A stretch of DNA of 43,202 nt from Nonomuraea zeae (lineage in GTDB: Bacteria; Actinomycetota; Actinomycetes; Streptosporangiales; Streptosporangiaceae): contig NZ_VCKX01000084.1 in assembly GCF_005889725.1 (NCBI RefSeq), positions 1 through 43,202 on the forward strand, in the 5' to 3' direction. Below are positions 30,551-38,148 of this stretch, piece after piece. How positions within the stretch are numbered: the stretch's first letter is position 1; each line of letters begins with the position of its first letter. The translations under genes were made by a program, and so were the position numbers. Under the pieces are notes generated by a model that did no database searches, was not told where the DNA came from, and saw only the letters and a list, made by a program, of their open reading frames with translations.

Positions 30551-32880
30551 ACTTCTGCCTGAGCGACCTCGTACCACCGTTGAGGTGGAGCGACGCGTCG
30601 ACGATCACGCTACTCACCGGGCAGCCGGACCTGCCGGATGCGTGGTGGCGCAGCCTGCCCATGCCGCATGTCCTGGCCGCCATCGGCCCCGAGTCGCTGG
30701 GCGAGCTGCTGACGGAGATCGCCCTGGAGCACTGGCCCGCGGCGGCGATCGGCGACGTGCTGCCGTCGCTGCACGTACTCGACCCGGAGGAGGCCGACGA
30801 GCCCGCCGTCGCGATCGCGCTCGACCGGGCGGGTTCGTGGGCCGGGCTGCTGGCGCTGACCAGCAGGGAGCTGGTCGACCAGCCCTTCATCCAGGCGCGC
30901 CCGGTGCTGAACACGCTGTTCTCCGCGGTCCTGGTGCGGATCCCGCACCCGCACGCGGCGCACCCGCCCGCGCCCGCGGAGCTCGCCCGGCCGGCACAGG
31001 CCGGTGCCGTGCCCGCCGCTGTGCCCGCCGCTGTGCCCGCCGACGAGCCTGAGCCGGTCGCAGACGGGCCGGAGCACGTGCCCGCGACTGATGAGGCCAC
31101 CTCCGGCCCGGTCGCGGCGGAGCAGGGCTCTGAGCCCGCCGCCGCTCATCCGGAGCCGGCGACGCCGGACGAGGGCGAGGCCCGGGCCGGAGAGTCCGGG
31201 CACGCCGAGCCTTTCGCGCATGCCGAAGGCGCGCCCATCGCGGAGTCCGAGCCTGAGCCCGAAATTGGGGTTGAGGCCACGGACGAGCGTGCCGAGGCGG
31301 AGAACGTGTCCGAGGACGAGGCCGGGGACGAAGCCGAGCACGAGGCCAGGGACGCCGAGGACGAGCGTGCGGCGTCGTACGAGGGCGCGCCGGAGGATGC
31401 CGCCTCCTACGAGGACGCGCACCGGCCGGTGCTGGACGCCGATGCCGAGCCCCTCGCCGAGGAGGCCGCCGAGCCCGAGCCGGTGCCCGGCGCCGCCGAC
31501 GAGCCCGCGCCGCTGCCCGCGGCCGAGGAGGCGGCGGCACTGGAGGCCCAGGGCGTCGGCGAGCGTCCGGAGCCTGCGGAAGCCGCCTACGAGGACGAAG
31601 CCGCCGAGCCCGCCGCGACGCCGGAGCCCGGGGAAGCCGGCGCCGACGCCCAGGAGCCCGCTCAGGAGCCCGCCCGGGAGCCCGAGGATGCGCAGGAGTT
31701 CGCGCACGCCCAGGAGCCCGGGGAAGCCCAGGATGCCGAGGAGGCGCCGGAGCTCGCGGCGGCGTTCGCGGCGGCCCGGGAGTCCGGCGAGCAGCCGGAC
31801 GAGGCCGACCGGTCCGCGGCCGGCGGCCAGGAGCACCCGGAGCCGCTGCCCGAGCTCATCGAGGCCGCGTTCGCCGGCCTGGACGACAAGAGCTGGGCCG
31901 TGGCCCAGAACCGCGTCTTCACCGACGAGCCCTCGGCCGTGGACCAGCTCGCCAAGCTCTTCGCCGTGCCCCCGGCCGAGATCTCCGCCACGGAGACCGA
32001 GCTGCGCGCCCGACTGGACCAGTGGCTGGCCAGCGAGGAGGCGGCCCCGTACCGGGCCCATCTGGACGAGCTGGTCAGGACGCTGGGCCCCACCGCGCCC
32101 AAGGAGCAGCTCATCGGCGCTGCCACCTGGCACAACGTGGAGATCCGGGCCCTGGAGGTGCCGGCGTGGCAGTTCGTGCTGGCCACGATGTCAGGCCCGC
32201 CCGAAGAGCAGCCGGCCCAGGTCGAGCAGGCGCCGTCGGCGTTCGGCCCGATCCAGGTTCCCCCGCCTCCGCCCGGACCGCCGCAGTTCCAGGCGTTCAT
32301 CCCGGTCACGCCCCCGGCGGGCGAGACCAACGGGGGCACCGGTGAGGAGTCCGGCAAGCCGTACCAGCCGCTGAAGGACGTCTCCCAGACCCGGCGCTGC
32401 TTCAGGCAGCCCGACGGGCGGTGGTGGCTGCGCATCGACGTGACCGCCGAGCAGCTGGCGGGCGGCGAGTGCGCGCTGCCGACGGGGTTCGCGTCGTACC
32501 TGGGGCTCTCGCCCGGCGAGAGCAGGACGGTCAGAAGCGCCGCCGGCGAGCTGACCATGGTGTGGCACGGCAGGCCGGTGCTCGAATCCATCGAACGCCT
32601 CCTCGTGGACGTGGGAGCGCGCGAGGGCGGGCACCTGTTCCTGACGCTGTCGGACGAGGGCGTGCTGAGAGCCCGCCACCTGCCGGTCGCCGCGCAGGGG
32701 GCCGAGAAGATCACCAAGGCGCTCCGCCTGGTCGGTTACACGGCCCCGGGCGGCACCCGAGATCAGGCGGCCAGGGTGATCGCGACCAGGATCGGCATGA
32801 CGGGGCCGGTAAGCCTGCCGGATCTGCTCAACAGGCTCCGCGAGCGCGGAGACCGCGACCTGCTCGCCCTGCTGGACTGA
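30547..32880 (+). CDS. Cluster gene 1: paralogue with long acidic linker and degenerate sigma-4-like HTH
   Basis: The 777-residue protein has four parts. (1) An N-terminal module of about 125 residues starting MNFCLSDLVPPLRW. (2) A Glu/Pro/Ala-rich acidic linker (about 140-430). (3) A segment (about 430-545) that aligns with the sigma-region-4 part of the 34754 paralogue, but its helix-turn-helix reads SAVDQLAKLFAVPPAEISATE and has lost the RERIRQIE recognition pattern. (4) A C-terminal domain (603-777) with KDVSxTRRxF, DGRWW, LPTGF and FLTLSDEG, shared with the paralogue. I do not recognise that domain. It is the first main gene of the operon and lies 4 bp before the helicase gene. Its role is unknown; a non-DNA-binding partner of the paralogue is one idea. 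Confidence 0.85.
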   Translation: MNFCLSDLVPPLRWSDASTITLLTGQPDLPDAWWRSLPMPHVLAAIGPESLGELLTEIALEHWPAAAIGDVLPSLHVLDPEEADEPAVAIALDRAGSWAGLLALTSRELVDQPFIQARPVLNTLFSAVLVRIPHPHAAHPPAPAELARPAQAGAVPAAVPAAVPADEPEPVADGPEHVPATDEATSGPVAAEQGSEPAAAHPEPATPDEGEARAGESGHAEPFAHAEGAPIAESEPEPEIGVEATDERAEAENVSEDEAGDEAEHEARDAEDERAASYEGAPEDAASYEDAHRPVLDADAEPLAEEAAEPEPVPGAADEPAPLPAAEEAAALEAQGVGERPEPAEAAYEDEAAEPAATPEPGEAGADAQEPAQEPAREPEDAQEFAHAQEPGEAQDAEEAPELAAAFAAARESGEQPDEADRSAAGGQEHPEPLPELIEAAFAGLDDKSWAVAQNRVFTDEPSAVDQLAKLFAVPPAEISATETELRARLDQWLASEEAAPYRAHLDELVRTLGPTAPKEQLIGAATWHNVEIRALEVPAWQFVLATMSGPPEEQPAQVEQAPSAFGPIQVPPPPPGPPQFQAFIPVTPPAGETNGGTGEESGKPYQPLKDVSQTRRCFRQPDGRWWLRIDVTAEQLAGGECALPTGFASYLGLSPGESRTVRSAAGELTMVWHGRPVLESIERLLVDVGAREGGHLFLTLSDEGVLRARHLPVAAQGAEKITKALRLVGYTAPGGTRDQAARVIATRIGMTGPVSLPDLLNRLRERGDRDLLALLD

Positions 32881-32884
32881 GCCG

Positions 32885-34705
32885 GTGCCGCGGCTCGCGA
32901 TCGGCCCCGAGTTTCCCGGGGAGCTCAGCGCACTGGCCCAGCCGGTGCGCAGGGACGCCGTGGTCGCGCTGCGCAGGTTCCTGCTGAACGTCTCCGGCGC
33001 CCCGCACCCCGAGCGGGTCAGGGGCGCCCGTGACCCGCGGGTCGCGACGCTGCGGCTGGCCGAGGGGCATCGTGGGGTGGTGGTGCGGCAGCGGGACGTC
33101 TATTGGCTGCGTACGGTACTGCCCGGCCCCGACGCCTGGTCGTACGCCCGCCGCCACCGCTACGGCGTCAACCCGGCGATCGGCGTCGTCGAGGAGTGGG
33201 ACGCCGAGGCCCTCGAACGCGTCGAGCCCGCATTACGCAGATCCGCGAGATCACACGGGCTGTTCGACGCGATCTGCGACGGCGACCTGCTCGGGCTCGG
33301 CCTGGACGCGCACGCGCTGCCGCTGTTCAGGCTGATCACCACCGAGGCCGACGTGGCCGCGCTCGAACCGCTGCTGCCGCCCACCCAGCACCTCCCGCTG
33401 GCCGTGCTGGCGCGCGGCGGCTCGCTCGCCGAGGCGTGGCGCGAGCTGGACGCCTGGCGCGCGACCGAAGGGGAGACCGGTCCCGTCGACTCCGAGGACC
33501 TGTACGCCGCGCTGCTGCGCAGCCCCGACCAGGCGGCGTTCGTCCCCGACAAGCTGGCGCTGGACCGGGTGCTCAACGCGCCTTCGTGGTGCACGTTCCT
33601 GTACCCGCCGCAGCACCGCCTGGCCAGGGCCGCCCGTTACGAGCATCCCGTGCTGGTCGTGGGCGGGGCGGGCACCGGCAAGACCGTCACCGCCCTGCAC
33701 CGGGCCGCCCACCTGGCCGCGCACGGCTCGGGCCCGGTGCTGCTGGTGACGTTCTCGCAAGGGCTGGCGGAGGAGCTGTCCGCGCGGCTGGACCAGCTGA
33801 TCGAGGACGACATCCTGCGCAAGCGGGTCGAGGTGGACAACGCGGAACGCCTGGCCATGCGGATCGTGTCCGACGCGGAGGGCCGCCGTCCCCCGCTGGT
33901 CGGGCCGGGGGCGCGCTCGCTGGCCGAGCTGACGAACGAGGCGCTCAGGCTGCTGTCCATCGCGACCGGAGATCTGCTTGACGACGTGGATCCCGGCCGT
34001 AAGCCGTACCGTCACATTGTGGTGGACGAGGCACAGGACATCAGCCCGGCGCAGTGGCGGCTGCTGCGCGCGGCGGCGCCGCACGCGCACGACGACCTGT
34101 TCGTGGTCGGCGACCCGCACCAGCGCGTCACCGACACGCGGGTGGCGCTCGGCGCGGTCGGCATCCCCGCGCTCCAGCACTCGCTCAGGCTCTCCTACCG
34201 CCTGCCCCAGGAGTTGCTGTCCTTCGTGGTGCGGCTGCGCGGCGGCGGCCCCACGAGCGGCCTGGTCAAGGGCATGACCGAGATGTACGGATACCGCGCG
34301 ACGCACAACGGCGAGCGCCCGATGGTCAGGGCGTACGACACCCCGGAGTCGGAGCTGGCCGGCCTGCGGACCACGGTCGAGTCATGGCTGGCCGACGGCG
34401 TGCCCGCCGAGGAGATCGCCGTCGGAGCGCGTACGCCCCGGCTCGTCAGGGACGCCAGACGGGCGCTGACCGGCCTGTCCGTGCGGGCCTCGACCTTCCA
34501 GCATCTCAAGGGACTCGAGTTCGAGCGGGTGGCACTCATCGGCGTGGCGGAGGGCGTGGTCCCCGAGCCGCTGCCGGACGAGCCCGAAGCCCGGGCTCGT
34601 GCCTTGCAACGCGAACGGAGCATACTGTTCGTCGCCTGCACCCGCGCTCGATCGATGCTCTATATCTCCCATTCCGGAAGAGGCAGCCCGTTTCTACCCC
34701 TCTGA
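32885..34705 (+). CDS. Cluster gene 2: SF1 (UvrD-like) helicase with RelE-like N-terminus
   Basis: The 606-residue protein has a RelE/ParE-like N-terminal part (about 35-115: RDPRVATLRLAEGHRGVVV, then YWLRTVLPGPDAWSYARRH), as seen in some actinobacterial UvrD-like proteins. The helicase core follows. Motif I is GGAGTGKT (260-267, Lys266), motif II is VDEAQD (Asp381-Glu382), and motif III is VGDPHQRV. LSYRLPQELL looks like motif IV, HLKGLEFERVALIG motif V and FVACTRA motif VI. It is shorter than UvrD and lacks much of the 2B domain. GTG 32885 lies 4 bp after the previous stop without a Shine-Dalgarno, so it is coupled. Likely it translocates on single-stranded DNA or displaces bound protein. 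Confidence 0.87.
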   Translation: MPRLAIGPEFPGELSALAQPVRRDAVVALRRFLLNVSGAPHPERVRGARDPRVATLRLAEGHRGVVVRQRDVYWLRTVLPGPDAWSYARRHRYGVNPAIGVVEEWDAEALERVEPALRRSARSHGLFDAICDGDLLGLGLDAHALPLFRLITTEADVAALEPLLPPTQHLPLAVLARGGSLAEAWRELDAWRATEGETGPVDSEDLYAALLRSPDQAAFVPDKLALDRVLNAPSWCTFLYPPQHRLARAARYEHPVLVVGGAGTGKTVTALHRAAHLAAHGSGPVLLVTFSQGLAEELSARLDQLIEDDILRKRVEVDNAERLAMRIVSDAEGRRPPLVGPGARSLAELTNEALRLLSIATGDLLDDVDPGRKPYRHIVVDEAQDISPAQWRLLRAAAPHAHDDLFVVGDPHQRVTDTRVALGAVGIPALQHSLRLSYRLPQELLSFVVRLRGGGPTSGLVKGMTEMYGYRATHNGERPMVRAYDTPESELAGLRTTVESWLADGVPAEEIAVGARTPRLVRDARRALTGLSVRASTFQHLKGLEFERVALIGVAEGVVPEPLPDEPEARARALQRERSILFVACTRARSMLYISHSGRGSPFLPL

Positions 34706-34753
34706 TCACATAGTCTGAACTGCGGATATCTACCCTTTGCCGGTTGGACCTCA

Positions 34754-36598
34754 ATGAACCTCAGCCTGAGCGACCTCGCGCCACCCCTGCGCTGGACCTC
34801 CCCTGGTCAGATCGCGCCGATCGTGGAGGAGCCCCAGCTGCCCGAGGCCTGGTGGCAGGCGATTCCCCTCGATCGCGCCTGCGCCATCGTCGGTACGCAG
34901 ACCGTGGCGGGCCACCTGGCCGACCTGGCCGTGGCCTGCTGGGGGCATCTGCTGCTCGGCGACATCCTGCCGCTGCTGCGATTCTCCGACCCCGCCGAGG
35001 CCGAGCGCTCGCCGGAGACGCTGGGCAAGGACGTGGTGCAGAAACTGTTCAGCGGCGTGTTCGAGCGGCTGCTCGAACCCGTGCCGGAGGCCGTGCCAGC
35101 GCCCTCCAGGCCGGACAGGCCGCTGCCCGACGTGATCGACGAGCTGTTCGGCGCGCTGGACGACCGGCAGCGGGCCATCGCCCGCGACCGGCTGTACGCG
35201 GCGCAGCGGGCCACGCTGGACGAGCTGGCGCAGCGCTTCTCCGTGACGAGGGAGCGGATCAGGCAGATCGAGCGCGACCTGCGCGACCACGTGGAGGCGT
35301 GGCTGGGCGGCGCCGCCGCGACGGCGCTGGTCGCGCACGTGTCCTGGCTGCGCGGCCGGCTGGGGTCCGCCGTGCCCGCCGACGATCTGCAGGCCGCCGT
35401 GCCGTGGCACCGGACCGAGCTGCGGTCGCTGGGGATCCCGGCGTGGCGGTTCGTGCGCACGCTGCTGACCGGCTACGAGCAGTCCGACGGGTGGCTCGTG
35501 GCGGGCGGGGCCGACGAGCTGAGGGAGAAGACGCGCCAGCTGTTCGCCGACGGCCCGCGCCCGCTCGGCGAGGCCGTGTCCATGGTCGCCCAGCTCGGCG
35601 TCCGCGAGGACGTGGCCGAGCGGTGGATCCTGGCCGTGCCGCAGCTGCGGGTGCTCGGCCTGCACGTGGTCCCGTGGCCGCGCAGCATCAACGAGAAGGC
35701 CGAGGCGGTGCTGGCGGTGGCCGGCGCGCCGCTGTCTCCCGAGGAGATCCAGGAGCGCATCGGCGAGGACTACAGCCTGGTCGGCATCCGCAACCAGCTC
35801 ACCGCCGACGAGCGCTTCCACCGGGTCGACCGGAACAAGTACGGGCTGACCAGGTGGGGCGGCGACGAATACCTGGGGATCAGGGAGATGATCGCCAGGG
35901 AGATCGAGCGGGCCGGGGGCGAGGCCTCGGTGAGCACGATCGTGGCCAACCTGACCTCGCGTTACGACGTCAGCGAGAGCTCGGTGCGCGCGTACTCGGG
36001 CGGTCCAGGGTTCGAGCGGACGCAGCGGGGCTGGATCCGGGTGGCCGGCACCTCGCCGAGCGGGGAGGTGGAGCCGTACCAGCCGCGCAAGGACGTCTCG
36101 GAGACCCGGCGCAGCTTCCGCTCCCGCGACGGGCGCTGGTGGCACCGCGTGGACGTCAACGCCGAGCACCTGCGCGGCTCGGGATCGCCGCTGCCGACGG
36201 GGTTCGCCGCCTATCTCGGGATGGCCCCGGGCGGGCAGCTCACCGCCTCGACGCCGTCCGGCGACGTGGTGATCAGCTGGCACAACCAGCCCACCATGGG
36301 GTCGATCCGCAACGTGCTGGTGGACTTCAAGGCGAACGAGGGCGACCACGTCTTCCTGACCGTGTCGGACGGAGGCGAGCTGCTGACCCGCTACCTGCCG
36401 GCCGCCCCCATCGCGATGCCGCCCGTGAACCGGGCTCTCTACCTCCTCGGCTACACCGCTCCGGTCCACTCGGAGCTGGAGGGGCTGCGGCTGATCGGAG
36501 CCAGGATCGGGCTGTCCGACATGGCCTCGCGCGAGGAGGTCGTGGCCAGGCTGCGCGAGCGCGGTGACCGGGACATACTCGGTTTCCTGGGCGGATGA
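34754..36598 (+). CDS. Cluster gene 3: paralogue with intact sigma-4-like HTH and winged-helix-like repeats
   Basis: The 614-residue protein begins MNLSLSDLAPPLRW, like cluster gene 1. It then has a sigma-region-4-like HTH (about 152-177, RATLDELAQRFSVTRERIRQ then IERDL), the pattern used by sigma-70 factors to read the -35 element. Next come two winged-helix-like units (about 315-370 with PLSPEEIQERIGEDYSLVGI, and 378-433 with ASVSTIVANLTSRYDVSESS) that recall HARE-HTH or RNA polymerase delta domains. The C-terminal domain (440-614) is shared with gene 1. It lacks sigma regions 2 and 3, so it is not a full sigma factor. It starts 48 bp after the helicase gene. DNA binding is likely; the rest is inference. 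Confidence 0.87.
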   Translation: MNLSLSDLAPPLRWTSPGQIAPIVEEPQLPEAWWQAIPLDRACAIVGTQTVAGHLADLAVACWGHLLLGDILPLLRFSDPAEAERSPETLGKDVVQKLFSGVFERLLEPVPEAVPAPSRPDRPLPDVIDELFGALDDRQRAIARDRLYAAQRATLDELAQRFSVTRERIRQIERDLRDHVEAWLGGAAATALVAHVSWLRGRLGSAVPADDLQAAVPWHRTELRSLGIPAWRFVRTLLTGYEQSDGWLVAGGADELREKTRQLFADGPRPLGEAVSMVAQLGVREDVAERWILAVPQLRVLGLHVVPWPRSINEKAEAVLAVAGAPLSPEEIQERIGEDYSLVGIRNQLTADERFHRVDRNKYGLTRWGGDEYLGIREMIAREIERAGGEASVSTIVANLTSRYDVSESSVRAYSGGPGFERTQRGWIRVAGTSPSGEVEPYQPRKDVSETRRSFRSRDGRWWHRVDVNAEHLRGSGSPLPTGFAAYLGMAPGGQLTASTPSGDVVISWHNQPTMGSIRNVLVDFKANEGDHVFLTVSDGGELLTRYLPAAPIAMPPVNRALYLLGYTAPVHSELEGLRLIGARIGLSDMASREEVVARLRERGDRDILGFLGG

Positions 36599-36606
36599 CG
36601 CCGGGC

Positions 36607-36612
36607 TAAGCT
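36607..36612 (+). promoter_or_regulatory. Leaderless -10 box for the cysteinyl-tRNA synthetase gene
   Basis: TAAGCT lies 6 nt before ATG 36619 and just after the stop of cluster gene 3. It gives the tRNA synthetase its own transcript. Confidence 0.5.
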
Positions 36613-36618
36613 CGGGAG

Positions 36619-37995
36619 ATGTTGCGGATCTACGACACGCGCGCCAGGCAGGTCGAGCAGATCGCCGCCGGGCGGGCGTTGCGGATGTACACGTGCGGCC
36701 CGACCGTCTACCGCTACGCGCACGTGGGCAACCTGCGGACCTATCTGCTGTCCGACCTGATCAGACGGGTCCTGGAGCGGCGGCGGGTGCGCGTGGTGGT
36801 CTGCCAGAACATCACCGACGTCGGTCACCTCGCCGAGGACCCCGAGGAGATCGGGGGCGAGGGCGAGGACAAGGTCCTCGCCCAGGCGCGGGCCGAGGGG
36901 CGCTCGGTGAGCGAGCTCGCCCGCTTCTACGAGGACGCGTTCAGGAGCGACACGACGGCGCTCAACCTGCGCCCGCCCGAGCACACGCCCCGGGCGACCG
37001 AGACGATCGACCTGATGGTCGAGCTGATCGCCAAGCTGATCGAGAAGGGGCACGCGTACACGGTGCCCGACGGGTCGGTCTTCTTCGACGTACGCACCTT
37101 CCCGTCGTACGGCGAGATCTCCGGCAACCGCCTCGACGCGTTGAAGCCCGCGCACCGCATCGAGGGCGTCGATCCGCGCAAGCGCTTCCACGCCGACTGG
37201 GCCCTGTGGAAGCCCGCTGAGGGCGAGCTGACCTGGGACACGCCGTGGGGCCGCGGCTTCCCCGGCTGGCACGTGGAGTGCTCGGCCATGTCGCTGCGGT
37301 TCCTGGGCTCGCGTTTCGAGCTGCACACCGGCGGCATGGACCTGCGCTTCCCCCATCACGAGGACGAGCGGGCCCAGTCCGACTCGGTGGCCGGGCACGA
37401 GGTCGTACGGCACTGGGTGCACGGCGAGCACCTGCTGTTCGACGGGCGCAAGATGGCCAAGTCCACGGGGAACGTGGTGCTGCTGTCCGACGTGGTCGCG
37501 GCCGGGCTCGATCCGCTGGCCGTGCGGATGGCGTTCCTGGAGCACCGCTACCGGCAGCAGCTCAACCTGACCTGGGACACCCTGCGCGCGGCCGACCGCA
37601 CGGTGCGCAGGTGGCGGGCGCGGGTGGCCGAATGGTCGGAGTCGCCGAGCGCGCCCATGGCGGCCCACTACGTGGAGCGGGTCGAGACCGCCTTCGACGA
37701 CGACCTCGACCTGCCCTCGGCCCTGCGGGTCCTGCGGGAGCTGGAGCGCGACGAGTCGGTGGCGCCGGGGGCCAAGCTCGAGTCGTTCCTGCACCTGGAC
37801 CAGGTGCTGGGGCTGGACCTGTCGACGGAGATCGGCAAGTCGCCGACGCTGCCGCCGGGGGCCGGGCAGCTGCTGGAGTCGCGGGCCAGGGCCAGGGAGG
37901 CCGGTGACTGGGAGACCGCCGACCAGCTCAGGGACGAGCTGGCCGAGCTGGGGGTGCGCGTGTCCGACACGCCGGAGGGCCAGAGCTGGAGCTGA
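36619..37995 (+). CDS. cysS: Cysteinyl-tRNA synthetase family protein, divergent
   Basis: The 458-residue class I synthetase has the CysRS layout. The first zinc-site Cys is in YTCGPTVY (Cys26); the others are in WHVECSAMS and FPHHEDE. The HIGH motif is changed to HVGN (35-38) and KMSKS to KMAKS (278-282). The usual ITDIDDK stretch reads NITDVGHL. Zinc ligands, GWHVECSAM and the anticodon helices are kept, so it is probably active on cysteine. It looks like a second, divergent CysRS type rather than the housekeeping one, which is not in the window. Paralogues of this kind can give resistance or serve cysteine transfer in biosynthesis; which applies is unknown. Confidence 0.85.
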   Translation: MLRIYDTRARQVEQIAAGRALRMYTCGPTVYRYAHVGNLRTYLLSDLIRRVLERRRVRVVVCQNITDVGHLAEDPEEIGGEGEDKVLAQARAEGRSVSELARFYEDAFRSDTTALNLRPPEHTPRATETIDLMVELIAKLIEKGHAYTVPDGSVFFDVRTFPSYGEISGNRLDALKPAHRIEGVDPRKRFHADWALWKPAEGELTWDTPWGRGFPGWHVECSAMSLRFLGSRFELHTGGMDLRFPHHEDERAQSDSVAGHEVVRHWVHGEHLLFDGRKMAKSTGNVVLLSDVVAAGLDPLAVRMAFLEHRYRQQLNLTWDTLRAADRTVRRWRARVAEWSESPSAPMAAHYVERVETAFDDDLDLPSALRVLRELERDESVAPGAKLESFLHLDQVLGLDLSTEIGKSPTLPPGAGQLLESRARAREAGDWETADQLRDELAELGVRVSDTPEGQSWS

Positions 37996-38148
37996 CCGGC
38001 CCACGCTTTGGATCATGATCGACGCCGCTCGGGTGATTCCCCTGGTCATCGGCCGTATCGCCCCTTTTGCAGGAGTGTGCGAGCGGACGGAGTAGTGATT
38101 CCGGGCTGTCAGACTTAGTGCCAGTTCGGCAGCAAGATGGAGGTGTCG

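Noticed and set aside
34737..34757. Six-codon TTG upstream ORF overlapping the start of cluster gene 3
   Set aside because: It begins directly after the candidate -10 box TACCCT, so it would lie upstream of the transcription start.
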